Assembly: GCA_003167415.1 (NCBI GenBank)
Contig: PMTF01000009.1
Coordinates: 1 to 64,000, forward strand
DNA length: 64,000 nt
Direction: 5' to 3'
Source of the DNA: Acidimicrobiaceae bacterium
GTDB taxonomy: Bacteria; Actinomycetota; Acidimicrobiia; Acidimicrobiales; RAAP-2
Shown here: positions 26,568 to 37,614 of the stretch, in pieces
Layout: every line of letters starts with the position of its first letter
Position numbering within the stretch: the stretch's first letter is position 1
The notes under the pieces: generated by a model
What the model was told of the DNA's origin: nothing
Seen by the model: the letters and a program-made list of their open reading frames with translations, nothing else
Databases searched by the model: none
Made by a program: the position numbers and the translations under genes

Positions 26568-27194
26568 CTAGGCGCGGCGCGGCAAAAGCCAGTCGGCGAC
26601 CAGCTCGGGAGCCCGGTCGCCCCACTCTTCGGCCGTGATGGCGTAACGAGCGTGGTCTTCCCACGCGCCGTCGATCTCGAGGTAGCGCTCGGCGATACCT
26701 TCGAAGCGAATACCCAGTTTCTCGACGACGCGGCGCGATGCGGCGTTGCGCGGGATGATGTTCACTTCGATGCGGTGCAACTTCAACGACTCGAAGGCGT
26801 ACTGCAAAAGCACGACCACGGCTTCGGGCATCAGGCCCTGACCGGCGACGGCCTCGTCGATCCAGTAGCCGACGAAGGCCGACTGTAGCGGGCCGCGTTG
26901 AATTGACGACAACGTAATCTCGCCGAGGAAACGACCGTCTTGGAAGATGCCGAAGCCGAAACCCGTTCCCAACTGGCGTTCACGTTCGCGAATGGCGCAA
27001 CGGCTCACGAAGCTGCGTTGGTCGTCGGCGAGGTGCGACGAATGCGCCGAACGGGGCTCCCACCTCAAGAGCCATTCGCGACAGCGCGTGCGCACTTCGT
27101 ACCAGCTGTCGTAGTCCTGCTCGGTCATCGTGCGCAGCACGATTCGCCGGCCGTGCAGGGATATGGGTGAGTAGATGGCGGTTCGCGTGCTCAT
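26568..27194 (-). CDS. GNAT acetyltransferase, RimJ/RimL type
   Basis: A 208-residue acetyltransferase of the ribosomal-protein-alanine type. Visible features are RRIVLRTMTEQDYDSW at the start, GEITLSSIQRGPLQSAFVGY, the CoA-binding region in IDEAVAGQGLMPEAVVVLLQ, and HRIEVNIIPRNAASRRVVEK. Family members acetylate the N-termini of ribosomal proteins or other substrates; the target here is open. The start at ATG 27194 is preceded by GAGGA; an in-frame start at 27215 is possible. It follows ppx on the same strand, where actinobacteria with this block have varied genes. Confidence 0.8.
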   Translation of the reverse strand: MSTRTAIYSPISLHGRRIVLRTMTEQDYDSWYEVRTRCREWLLRWEPRSAHSSHLADDQRSFVSRCAIRERERQLGTGFGFGIFQDGRFLGEITLSSIQRGPLQSAFVGYWIDEAVAGQGLMPEAVVVLLQYAFESLKLHRIEVNIIPRNAASRRVVEKLGIRFEGIAERYLEIDGAWEDHARYAITAEEWGDRAPELVADWLLPRRA

Positions 27195-27247
27195 CGTGAT
27201 CGAGTCCTCACTCACCCATCGTTACAGGTCGTGGGTCAATGCGCATT

Positions 27248-28171
27248 TCAGGGGCTGAGCAGCGACGCGGTGATGCCATCGAGGATGTCGTTCTCCGAGG
27301 TGAGCAGCTCGGTCGCGCCCGAGCGCGTCATGACCGCGGCCAACACGAAGAGGCCGGCGTGGAGCACGTCTTCGCGTCCGCGCACCATGCCCGGCCGAGC
27401 CAGGCGCGCTTCGGGAGTCTCGCTCGCCAGCCGGTCGCGCCAGAGTTCGACCGTCGCCAACGAGAGTCGTCGAAGGTGCACCGCGTCGCGGTTGTATTCC
27501 TTCAAACCCGCGTCCAGTTGGGCCAGGGTGGAGACCGAACCGGCCAACCCGACCAGACGAACGTTTCCGACGAGCGCCGAGAAGTCCGGCACCGCCGTCC
27601 AGGCGCGGTCGAGTTCCGTCTCGATCATCGAGCGGGCCGCGGCGGCGCTCGCGGCACTGACGACGCCCTTGCCGAGGGCTCGCTCCGTGACCCGCACGCA
27701 CCCCAACTGCATCGAATAACTCTCCAGAACGCCGTCGATCTTCACCGCCAGTTCCGTTGATCCGCCGCCGACGTCGACAATGAGCGTCGATCGTTCGTCC
27801 GGCGGAAGACCCGACGTGGCCCCGACGTAGGAGAAGGTGGCCTCCTCGTCACCGGCCAGGATCCTCACCTCGACGCCGGTTCGACGCCGCGCCTCATCCA
27901 AGAAGTCTTGACCGTTGCGGGCGTCGCGCACGGCCGACGTCGCCACGAGTAGACCGCGATCGACGCCCGCTTCGTCCATGAAGGCGCGGTACTCACTCAA
28001 GACGTCGTAGGAGCGCTGCAACGCTTCCGGCAACAACGTGCCCGAGGCGTCGACGCCCTGGCTGAGTCGCGTGATTCGCGTCTCTCGACGAAGCGTCTCG
28101 TTTCGCTCGTTGACGATCAGCAGTCGGGTGGAGTTGCTGCCGCAGTCGAGCGCCGCAACGACCTCAGCCAC
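27248..28171 (-). CDS. Exopolyphosphatase / pppGpp phosphohydrolase (Ppx/GppA family)
   Basis: A 307-residue single-domain Ppx/GppA protein, the short form seen in actinobacteria (compare Rv1026). It has the phosphate-1 motif ALDCGSNSTRLLIVN at the N-terminus, the catalytic-base region around DAGVDRGLLVATSAVRDA, and the phosphate-2 motif LIVDVGGGSTELAV. It would remove terminal phosphates from polyphosphate or pppGpp. It overlaps the DUF501 gene by eight bases and ends the eno-ftsB-DUF501-ppx set. Confidence 0.9.
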   Translation of the reverse strand: MAEVVAALDCGSNSTRLLIVNERNETLRRETRITRLSQGVDASGTLLPEALQRSYDVLSEYRAFMDEAGVDRGLLVATSAVRDARNGQDFLDEARRRTGVEVRILAGDEEATFSYVGATSGLPPDERSTLIVDVGGGSTELAVKIDGVLESYSMQLGCVRVTERALGKGVVSAASAAAARSMIETELDRAWTAVPDFSALVGNVRLVGLAGSVSTLAQLDAGLKEYNRDAVHLRRLSLATVELWRDRLASETPEARLARPGMVRGREDVLHAGLFVLAAVMTRSGATELLTSENDILDGITASLLSP

Positions 28172-28642
28172 GAGGATCCTCCAACGTCAACTCCGGCAGA
28201 TCGACTTCGTGGGCCACGAGTTCGCCGACGGGATCGCTCGCCCCTACGAGGAAATTGGCGAGGTGAGCGTGCAGGCACTTCACGCCGACGCGCGTACCGC
28301 CAACGCCACCGCTCGCTTGGGCGCCGTCGGTTCGCACGGTGGCGCGACTACGGCGTGCGGCGTACTCCTCGTGCGTCTTTCGTAACGCCTCTTCGTCGAC
28401 CAGCTCTTCGAATCGGTGGACTCCCCCACTGCCTTCCAGTCGACTGACCGCGTCGTGCAACTCCGGATCGACGAGCCAGAAGAGCGTCGGCATCGGCGTG
28501 CCGTCACGCAGGTGTGGTTCGTTCTCGATCACGACCGGGCGCCCGTCGAGTCGTCGCACCGCGACGGCGCATCGCCCCGAGAGGGGCCGACCGAGGTACT
28601 CCTCGACCGCGGCGAGGTCGCCGGGCGACGCGTCGCGGAAAC

Positions 28643-28646
<4 letters not shown>
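28164..28646 (-). CDS. DUF501 protein
   Basis: A 160-residue protein of the DUF501 family, consistently placed between ftsB/divIC and ppx in actinobacteria (Rv1025 in M. tuberculosis). Conserved segments are LGRPLSGRCAVAVRR, PMPTLFWLVDPELHDAVSRL, and a C-terminal GVKCLHAHLANFLVG with a C-x-H-x-H arrangement that could bind metal. Its function is unknown. It overlaps the upstream gene by four bases and ppx by eight, implying tight co-expression. Confidence 0.85.
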
Positions 28647-30410
<1,764 letters not shown>

Positions 30411-30434
30411 TCACAGGTTACTAGAGGTCGGATT

Positions 30435-31811
30435 TCACTCTGGAAGATGTTCGGCGCTGCGAATCTCGTCACGCAACCGACGCGCGCGATCGCGCAGGAC
30501 CCCTTCTAAATCGACACCGGCCCACTGGGCCATCTCCACCAGTGCGGCGATCGCGTCGCCCCACTGGTGATCGACATCGGAAGAGGACTCCGCGTCGTCG
30601 ACGCCGTCGTGACGAAGCGACAGTGATTGCACCGCGGCGAGTGCCGTCGCGCGTGAATCCTCAGCGTCTCGACGACGATCCACCAGCGTCACCTTGCGCA
30701 ACAGTTTCGTGTACAGGATCAACGCCGGTAGCTGCCAAGCGATGCCGTCGGTCACGCTCTCGCGCCCTTTCTCGTCGCGTTTGAGAATCTCCCAACGCTG
30801 CGCGACTTCATTCGAATCGTTCACTCGCACGTCACCGAACACGTGGGGGTGGCGCCCGATCAACTTGTCGCGCACCCTGTCGGCGATCGTGGCGAGGTTG
30901 AACAGATCTTCCTCGTCGCCGAGTTCGGCGTGAAAGACGATCTGGAACAGCAGGTCGCCGAGCTCCTCTTCCACGTGGGCCGCTTCCTCGGAGCGCTCGT
31001 CGTCCTCGACGCGTACGAACGCCTCGAGAGCGTCAAGCGTCTCGTAGGCCTCTTCGAGCAGGTGTCGCGTCAGAGAGGCGTGCGTCTGCTCCTGGTCCCA
31101 GGGACATTCGAGACGAAGCCGGCGCATGAGGGCCACCAGGTCGTCGATCGCCTCACCGGCCGTGCGCAGTCCGTCGATCCAGAGTGACGTCAGGTGATCG
31201 ACGTCGCCGAAGGAGACCAACTCCCCCGCGGAAAGTTCCGTGATCACTTCATCACTCAGTCCCACGTGATGCACGACCGTGACGATGGTCGATTTCGGAA
31301 TTCGGTCGGCGACGCTCGCGAGTACTTCGCTCGAGTACGTCTGCAACACCAGCAGCGGACCCGGTCCGCGCAGCGGTTCAGTGTTGGCGAGGGCGTCGAC
31401 GACGCGCAGTCCGCTCGCCATCGGGTCTCGTCCGAGCGAGGCGCACACGACGTCGATGACCGAGACGGCCGGCTCGAGCACGGTCGTGACCGCGTCGGAC
31501 GCCACCAAGAGTTCAACAGTTCGTTCGGCCACCACGGGCGAACCGGGCACCGCGTAGACCACCTCGCCGCCGGGGGCGTGGCGCGCCAGTTCGATGAGGT
31601 CGTTGGCGATGGCGTCGTAGAGCGCCTCGAAAGACTCGGCGGACTCGTAGAGATCGTCGTAACTCGCTACGTCGAGAAACGCCGCCGCGGCCGGGTGGAC
31701 CCGGGTTCGCAGTCGCACCACGGGTGCGTCACGAAGCAGTTCGTATGTGCGACGAGTTATCAAATCGGCGTCACCGGGACCGAGTCCGACGACTCGAACG
31801 ACCGGCTTCAC
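30435..31811 (-). CDS. mazG: MazG nucleotide pyrophosphohydrolase fused to a tetrapyrrole-methylase-like domain
   Basis: A 458-residue two-domain protein. Residues 1 to about 215 resemble SAM-dependent tetrapyrrole methylases: RVVGLGPGDADLITRRT and VYAVPGSPVVAERT. Residues about 230-360 are MazG: CPWDQEQTHASLTRHLLEEAYETLDAL, EEELGDLLFQIVFHAE and IGRHPHVFGDVRV, with the E-E-x-x-E/E-x-x-D magnesium site. Such fusions are known as YabN in Bacillus. MazG hydrolyses NTPs, including damaged ones, to NMP and pyrophosphate. It overlaps the SurA-like gene by four bases. Confidence 0.9.
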   Translation of the reverse strand: MKPVVRVVGLGPGDADLITRRTYELLRDAPVVRLRTRVHPAAAAFLDVASYDDLYESAESFEALYDAIANDLIELARHAPGGEVVYAVPGSPVVAERTVELLVASDAVTTVLEPAVSVIDVVCASLGRDPMASGLRVVDALANTEPLRGPGPLLVLQTYSSEVLASVADRIPKSTIVTVVHHVGLSDEVITELSAGELVSFGDVDHLTSLWIDGLRTAGEAIDDLVALMRRLRLECPWDQEQTHASLTRHLLEEAYETLDALEAFVRVEDDERSEEAAHVEEELGDLLFQIVFHAELGDEEDLFNLATIADRVRDKLIGRHPHVFGDVRVNDSNEVAQRWEILKRDEKGRESVTDGIAWQLPALILYTKLLRKVTLVDRRRDAEDSRATALAAVQSLSLRHDGVDDAESSSDVDHQWGDAIAALVEMAQWAGVDLEGVLRDRARRLRDEIRSAEHLPE

Positions 31812-32884
31812 TTATAACGAGCCGCGCCGACGGCGAGCGCCGCAATCGTCTCGGCGCCGACGGCCCCGCTCGAGGGCAGCGCCGGAGCGAAGACGGCCGG
31901 GCCGGTCGTATTGAGTCCCCAACGACCGAAGGAGGGGTCGATGGCGATCGCCGAGTGGTAGTAGAGGATGCTCTCCTTTTCGGTGTTGGCCCCGGTGGCG
32001 TTCGCGTTCTCGAGGTCACTGAGAATCGCGTCCTCAGCCTTGGCGAAGGTCGTTGTCGTACGCGCTACGAACAACGCGGCCGTCTGGCCGTCGTAAGTGA
32101 TCTGTTCGGGCGTCGTCGAGAAGGTATTCAAAGGATTCGAGATCGTGGCAGTTCGAACACCGCTGTACGAACTGCTCGACGGGCCGAAGCAGCCATAGGC
32201 GCCGCCCTTTTGCCCCGTCGGGTCGGCCGAGAACTTCTCAGCCAATGCGGCGACGCTCATGCCGGCCTTCTCGGACGCGTCAAATGCCGCGACCTGCGCC
32301 GGATCGACGACGGCCACGCTTGCGCAGATGTAGTCCGAGGTGTGCGTTGCGTAGTACTTCTTCATCGACGCCACCGTGAGCGGAATCGTCGTATTGAGCC
32401 GGGCCACGAGATCGAGTGAGGCGGCCTGGGACGCGACTTCGAAGTTGCGCATCTCGGTGGACATCTCGGCGAGCGCCTGCGCCGAAGTCCCCTTGCACGG
32501 GGTGCTCGACTCTTGCGAGGCGGAACTCAACTCGCCCTCCAATGACGTCTTGGCATTGGCCAATTCCGCGGCGTCGGGGTGATACTTCAAGGTCGTGGTG
32601 GCGTAGTCGTCGATGGCGAGACCTTCCACGCGCAGATTGGCCCACGCCGCGGCGGCCGCGGCGGTGACCGACGAACCACCGGCACCCGGCGCGAAACTCG
32701 TCGTACTCAACAGCGCGACGTAGCACGCAAGAGTGGGATGGGTATCAATCACCGCCAATTCATTGCGAACGGTGGAACCCGAGACCGTCGATCCGTTCAC
32801 CGAGATACCCGATGAGTTGATGCTGAGTCCAAAGAGCGTCGCACCGATCAGGGCGATCACCAACAGAGCTACGAGACGGCGCAC
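31808..32884 (-). CDS. SurA-N-like / degenerate PpiC-type exported protein
   Basis: A 358-residue exported protein. It starts with a hydrophobic signal or anchor (residues 4-22). The next 160 residues are helical, like the SurA N-terminal chaperone domain (NELAVIDTHPTLACYVAL; LAEMSTEMRNFEVASQ). A short parvulin-like stretch follows (SVAALAEKFSADPTGQKGGAYGCFG, then QITYDGQTAALFVARTTTTF). The PPIase part lacks several usual residues, so it is probably mainly a chaperone. It lies between mazG and mfd, where mycobacteria have the lipoprotein LpqU, but is not homologous as far as I can see. Confidence 0.65.
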   Translation of the reverse strand: MRRLVALLVIALIGATLFGLSINSSGISVNGSTVSGSTVRNELAVIDTHPTLACYVALLSTTSFAPGAGGSSVTAAAAAAWANLRVEGLAIDDYATTTLKYHPDAAELANAKTSLEGELSSASQESSTPCKGTSAQALAEMSTEMRNFEVASQAASLDLVARLNTTIPLTVASMKKYYATHTSDYICASVAVVDPAQVAAFDASEKAGMSVAALAEKFSADPTGQKGGAYGCFGPSSSSYSGVRTATISNPLNTFSTTPEQITYDGQTAALFVARTTTTFAKAEDAILSDLENANATGANTEKESILYYHSAIAIDPSFGRWGLNTTGPAVFAPALPSSGAVGAETIAALAVGAARYK

Positions 32885-32901
32885 CCCGCAATGCTACCGA
32901 G

Positions 32902-35900
32902 TCACGCGTGGGCCTCTTCGGCCACCGCGACCAGCGAACGCACCATCTCGAGCAGCGCGCGCGGCGTCGCCCCCTCGTTCGAGACCTCGACGCGCAGCTC
33001 CTTGGTCCCCTCGTCGTAGGCCCGAGAACCGAGGGTTCGGCGAAGTCGTAACTGCTGGCTGAGGGTCAGTTCGAGCGGTCCGATCTTGACCACCGGCTTG
33101 GTGCGGATCCCGACCCGAGCGGGCAACACGACGACCGAACGCACGCCGTGCTCAATGCACTCGAGGCGCAGTTCGCCCAATTCCAGCAGTCCCCGCGCCG
33201 GCGCCGGCAGTGGCCCGTAGCGGTCGAGCCATTCGTCGCGCAGGTCGTGGAGCTCGTCGAAGGTGGTGACGCCCACCAGTCGGCGGTAGGCCTCGAGTCG
33301 GGCGTCGTCGGCCTCCACGTAACTCTTGGGGAGATGGGCCTCGCCGGGCACGTCGAGATTGATCGATACGACCTCGGGCACGACGAAACCCTTCGCGTCA
33401 GCGACGGCCTCGGCGACGAGCTGCACGTAAAGGTCGTAGCCGACGGCCGCGACCGGGCCGGACTGGTCGTGACCGAGGAGATTGCCGGCGCCACGGATCT
33501 CGAGGTCGCGCATGGCGATCTTGAAGCCACTGCCGAGAGCGGTGTTGTCGCCAATGGTCCGCAGTCGCTCGTAGGCGGTCTCGGAGAGCACTTGATCGGC
33601 CGGGTGGAAGAGGTAGGCGTAGGCGCGTCGCCCACTGCGGCCGACGCGACCACGGAGTTGGTGCAGCTGTCCGAGACCGAGTCGTTCGGCGCGGTCCACG
33701 ATCAAGGTATTGACCGAGGGCAGGTCGATGCCCGACTCCACGATGGTGGTACACACCAGCACGTCGAAGCGGCCCTGCCAGAAGTCGACCATCACCCGCT
33801 CGAGCGTGCCCTCGTCCATCTGTCCGTGAGCGACCGCGATGCGCGCGTCGGGCACGAGTTGACCGAGTCGCCGAGCGACCTGGTCGATGTCCGAGACCCG
33901 GTTGTGCACGAAGAAGACCTGGCCCTCGCGCAACAGTTCTCGCCGCATGGCCTCGACGACGGCCGGTTCGTTGAACTCCCCGACGTGCGTGAGAATCGGT
34001 CGCCGATCGGCCGGCGGCGTGGTGATCATCGAGAGGTCGCGGATGCCGACGAAGGCCATCTCGAGGGTTCGCGGGATCGGGCTGGCACTGAGCGTCAAGA
34101 CGTCGACGCCGATCGAACGGGCCTTGATCGCTTCTTTGTGCGTCACGCCGAATCGTTGCTCCTCGTCGACGACCAGCAGACCGAGGTCCTTGAAGCCGAC
34201 GTTCTCGGACAACAGCCGGTGCGTGCCGATGACCACGTCGACGACGCCGTCCTTCAGTCCCGCGATCGTTTCCTTGCTCTCGGCGTCGTCGACGAAGCGA
34301 CTGAGCATGGTCACCTTCACCGGGAAGCCGGCGAAGCGGTCGCTGAAGGTGGCGAAGTGCTGGCTCGCCAGCAACGTCGTCGGCACCAACACCGCCGCCT
34401 GCTTCCCGTCCTGGACCGCTTTGAACACCGCGCGGATGGCGACCTCGGTCTTGCCGAATCCGACGTCGGCGCAGACCAGTCGGTCCATCGGACGCGCCAA
34501 CTCCATGTCGGCCTTCACGTCCTCGATCGCCTGGGCCTGGTCGGCGGTCAAGGTGTAAGGAAACAAGTCCTCCATCTCGCGTTGCCATTCGGTGTCGACG
34601 CCGAAGGCGTGTCCGACGGCGACGGTGCGCTGGCGGTACAGGTCGACCAACTCCTGGGCCACCAAGAAGGCCGCGGCGCGCGCCTTGGCGCGGGTCTTTT
34701 GCCACTCGGCGCCGCCCATGCGCGAGAGCGCGGGGTGTTCGCCGCCCGAGTAGGGAGTGAGGGCGTCGATCATCTCGGTCGGCCAGTAACTGCGCCCGTC
34801 CTTGAATTCGAGAATTAAGTAGTCGCGCGTGGTGCCGTTGATCGCCCTCGTCGTCGTCCCCGAGAAACGCGCCACGCCGTGCTGACGATGGACCACTAAA
34901 GCGCCAACGGCGAGGTCGTCGAAGAAGCCGTCGACGTTGCGCGTGCGCGTGCGCGCCGCTCGGTGCACGGTCCTTCGACCGGTGAGGTCGCTCTCACTCC
35001 ACACCACGACTTCGGGATCGTCGACGCTGAATCCCGACGCCAAGGAGCTTTCGAGCACGGTGAGTCGCACGTCGAGCACCGTGGTGGCGTCGGTCGAGAC
35101 TTCCAGCCCTTCGCCGCGCAATTGGTCGGCCATCCGTTCGATCGCCGCCGCGTTCGACGTGAGCACCACGCCGCGACGTTTGGTCGACCACCCTCGAACG
35201 TGCGCGGCGATGCGCGCGGCGTCGCCCTGGACGATCGGGGGCGACGTGAGATTGAGCGGTCCTCGCTCGCCGGCGAGCGACGCGTCGAGGGCGACGTCGA
35301 TACGACCCTCGAGGACTCGAGACCAACCCTGGTGCAAGAGCGGAATCTCCGCGGTCGCCTTCCACGTCGCCGCCACCGCGTCGGTCAACTCACGCTCTTC
35401 GTCGAGCAGCTCCGCCAGTCGGCTCTGCACTCGGTCGGGCTCGACCACGACCACGGTGGCTCCGACGACGTCATCGAGCAGCGTGCGCGGGGCGTCCACG
35501 AAGAGGGGCATCCAGCCCTCCATTCCGTCGAAAAGCTGGCCCGTGGCCAGTCGGTCGAAGGTCGATCGACCCCACGGCGCGAGATCGATCATCCGTTCGG
35601 CGCGTTGACGCGCGTCGGGAGTTAACAGCCATTCGCGCGCCGGGGCCACCAGCACTTCGTCGAGGTCGTGCAGCGAACGCTGGTTGGCGATGTCGAATGA
35701 CGTCAGTCGCTCGACCTCGTCGCCGAAGAAGTCGAGACGAATCGGCTCGTGACCCTGCGCCGGCCAGAGGTCGACGATGCCGCCGCGAACGGCGAACTCG
35801 GCGCGGTGCTCGACCAGGCTCTCGCGGCGATAACCGAAGTGCGCGAGCGACGCGATGAACTCGTCGCGGTCCAGTTCGCTCCCCCGGCGCGCGACCAGTG

Positions 35901-36300
35901 GCGCGACGATCGATTCCGGCGAGAGGACCTGAGCGATCGAGCGGGCCGACGCGATGATGACCCGCGGGCCGTCGTCCTGCGCGAGGCGCCAACGCAACAG
36001 CGCTCTCGTGGCCATGACCTGGTTGTCGGGGCTGACGCGCTCGAGCGGGTGCGTGTCCCAGCCTGGCCATAGGGCGACCTCGTCGGCGGGTCCGAGCAGC
36101 GCGGCGACCGAATCGCGTAACTGTTCGGCTTCGTTCGACGTCGCCACCACACCGAGGGTGAGGGGATTTTCGAGGGCGTAGGCCGCGACGGAGAGCGGGG
36201 TCGCGAACGAACCGGGTGAAAAGGTGCCGCTGGCGTTCTCGGCGCGGACCGATGGTGCGACGCGCTCGAGGACCCGTCGCAGGCCCGTGGCTTCACTCAC
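32902..36300 (-). CDS. mfd: Transcription-repair coupling factor Mfd
   Basis: An 1132-residue ATP-dependent translocase that removes RNA polymerase stalled at DNA damage and recruits UvrA. Visible parts: a UvrB-like N-terminal region; the RNA-polymerase-interacting domain around VGALVVHRQHGVARFSG; and the helicase core with Walker A DVGFGKTEVAI, DEEQ motif II (VVDEEQRFGVTHKEA), TLSASPIPRTLEMA, TTIVESGIDLPSVN and QLHQLRGRVGRSGRRAYAY; then the C-terminal UvrA-masking domain. Length fits the family. The start overlaps the pth stop by four bases. Confidence 0.96.
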   Translation of the reverse strand: MSEATGLRRVLERVAPSVRAENASGTFSPGSFATPLSVAAYALENPLTLGVVATSNEAEQLRDSVAALLGPADEVALWPGWDTHPLERVSPDNQVMATRALLRWRLAQDDGPRVIIASARSIAQVLSPESIVAPLVARRGSELDRDEFIASLAHFGYRRESLVEHRAEFAVRGGIVDLWPAQGHEPIRLDFFGDEVERLTSFDIANQRSLHDLDEVLVAPAREWLLTPDARQRAERMIDLAPWGRSTFDRLATGQLFDGMEGWMPLFVDAPRTLLDDVVGATVVVVEPDRVQSRLAELLDEERELTDAVAATWKATAEIPLLHQGWSRVLEGRIDVALDASLAGERGPLNLTSPPIVQGDAARIAAHVRGWSTKRRGVVLTSNAAAIERMADQLRGEGLEVSTDATTVLDVRLTVLESSLASGFSVDDPEVVVWSESDLTGRRTVHRAARTRTRNVDGFFDDLAVGALVVHRQHGVARFSGTTTRAINGTTRDYLILEFKDGRSYWPTEMIDALTPYSGGEHPALSRMGGAEWQKTRAKARAAAFLVAQELVDLYRQRTVAVGHAFGVDTEWQREMEDLFPYTLTADQAQAIEDVKADMELARPMDRLVCADVGFGKTEVAIRAVFKAVQDGKQAAVLVPTTLLASQHFATFSDRFAGFPVKVTMLSRFVDDAESKETIAGLKDGVVDVVIGTHRLLSENVGFKDLGLLVVDEEQRFGVTHKEAIKARSIGVDVLTLSASPIPRTLEMAFVGIRDLSMITTPPADRRPILTHVGEFNEPAVVEAMRRELLREGQVFFVHNRVSDIDQVARRLGQLVPDARIAVAHGQMDEGTLERVMVDFWQGRFDVLVCTTIVESGIDLPSVNTLIVDRAERLGLGQLHQLRGRVGRSGRRAYAYLFHPADQVLSETAYERLRTIGDNTALGSGFKIAMRDLEIRGAGNLLGHDQSGPVAAVGYDLYVQLVAEAVADAKGFVVPEVVSINLDVPGEAHLPKSYVEADDARLEAYRRLVGVTTFDELHDLRDEWLDRYGPLPAPARGLLELGELRLECIEHGVRSVVVLPARVGIRTKPVVKIGPLELTLSQQLRLRRTLGSRAYDEGTKELRVEVSNEGATPRALLEMVRSLVAVAEEAHA

Positions 36301-36914
36301 GAGCGGTTGACGCGTTGTTGGGCATCCTCGAATTCATAGTCCAGGAGTATCTCCAACGCGTCGGCCGCGGCGGCGACAAACTCGGCGGCGGCGAGCTTCC
36401 TCGCGCCGGTGGGACGTTGGAGCACGTAGTCGGCGCCCTGCTCCTTCGACGGTGGCTTGCCGATGCCGATTCGCAACCGGGAGAAGTCGTGGGTGCCGAG
36501 CGTCTGGGCAATGGAGCGCAACCCGTTATGGCCCGCGAGACCGCCGCCGAATTTGAATTGGAGCCGTCCCGGTTCGAGGTCGAGTTCGTCGTGCGCGATG
36601 ACGAGGCGCGAGAGGTCTTCGAGCGACGTTCGTCGCAACAGCGGCGGCAGCGCGGCGCCTGATTCGTTCATGAACGTCGTCGGCACGGCCAGGGTGATCG
36701 GTCCGCGTTCCGTTGACACGGTGGCGCTCAGCGCGCGCTGTCGACTCTCGTGCGTTAGTCGAAGACCGCGACGTTCGGCAACGAGCCGTACGGCGTCACC
36801 ACCCACGTTGTGCCGTGAACCCTCAAAGTCCGAACCGGGATTGGCGAGTCCGATGATGACCAGTGTGCTCGCACTCCCGCGTCGGTCGTGGTCGCGAAAG
36901 CGCCGAAGCGCCAC
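36297..36914 (-). CDS. pth: Peptidyl-tRNA hydrolase
   Basis: A 205-residue Pth that frees tRNA from prematurely released peptidyl-tRNA. Conserved active-site elements are GLANPGSDFEGSRHNVG (the Asn and the catalytic His), TFMNESGAALPPLL (Asn), VIAHDELDLEPGRLQFKFGG (Asp) and GHNGLRSI. It starts at GTG 36914, six bases after rplY; about 17 residues precede the usual first strand, so an internal start is possible. It is coupled to mfd by a 4-base overlap. Confidence 0.95.
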   Translation of the reverse strand: MALRRFRDHDRRGSASTLVIIGLANPGSDFEGSRHNVGGDAVRLVAERRGLRLTHESRQRALSATVSTERGPITLAVPTTFMNESGAALPPLLRRTSLEDLSRLVIAHDELDLEPGRLQFKFGGGLAGHNGLRSIAQTLGTHDFSRLRIGIGKPPSKEQGADYVLQRPTGARKLAAAEFVAAAADALEILLDYEFEDAQQRVNRS

Positions 36915-36920
36915 GACGGA

Positions 36921-37532
36921 CTATTCCGCCACGATTTCGGTCTCGGTCTCGACGGCCACCTTCGCGGGAGCCGTGGTGCGACCGGGACGAGACGTGACGA
37001 CGGAGACGGTCGGGTCGCCGGCGGGCTCGACACCCTTAGGCAGTTCGAGCTCCTCGACGCGGATGGTGCCGCCGACCTTGAGGTCCGAAATGTCGACGTC
37101 GATGTGAGTGGGAATCTGGTCGGGGCGGGTGCGCACCTCGATGGAGAACATCTGCTGGTCGACTTCCCAGTCGGCGTGCCGCACTTCGACGGCGTCGCCG
37201 ATGATGTGCAGGGGAACTTCGACCACCACGGCCTGGTTGGGGTCGACCACCTGGAAGTCGACGTGCGCGACGGTGCCGCGCACCGGGTGACGCTGGATGT
37301 CACGGGCCATTACGAGGAACTTCTTCCCGTCGGCGTCAAGCTCAATCAAGGAGTTGATGCCCTGTTCACCGGAGACGGCGGTGCGAAATGACTTGGCCTC
37401 GACCGCGATCGCGAGCGGCTTCACGCCCTCTCCATAGACGACGGCCGGGATCGAACCGGCCAGGCGCATGCGTCGGGCGTTGCTCGAGCCCTTGCCCCGG
37501 GTAGCGGTGGCGTTCAAAGTGGCGTGTGACAT
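36921..37532 (-). CDS. rplY: Ribosomal protein bL25, long CTC form
   Basis: A 203-residue L25/general stress protein Ctc. The N-terminal half binds 5S rRNA (GKGSSNARRMRLAGSIPAVVYG, then LIELDADGKKFLVMARDIQ). The C-terminal beta domain (PLHIIGDAVEVRHADWEVDQ) distinguishes the long form. The tail is Ala/Val/Glu rich. A good ribosome site, AGGAG, lies a few bases before the ATG at 37532. Gene order prs-rplY-pth is as in other actinobacteria. Confidence 0.95.
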   Translation of the reverse strand: MSHATLNATATRGKGSSNARRMRLAGSIPAVVYGEGVKPLAIAVEAKSFRTAVSGEQGINSLIELDADGKKFLVMARDIQRHPVRGTVAHVDFQVVDPNQAVVVEVPLHIIGDAVEVRHADWEVDQQMFSIEVRTRPDQIPTHIDVDISDLKVGGTIRVEELELPKGVEPAGDPTVSVVTSRPGRTTAPAKVAVETETEIVAE

Positions 37533-37614
37533 CGAAACTCCTGTTGAGTGGCTGGCGCGATAATGGCACGCACAGGAAATCCAGTCTAGCCCGACTCGAG
37601 CCAGGACCCCAAGG

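Noticed and set aside
33148-34818. 556-codon plus-strand frame inside mfd
   Set aside because: Antisense shadow of a well-conserved helicase; composition is typical of GC-codon mirror frames.
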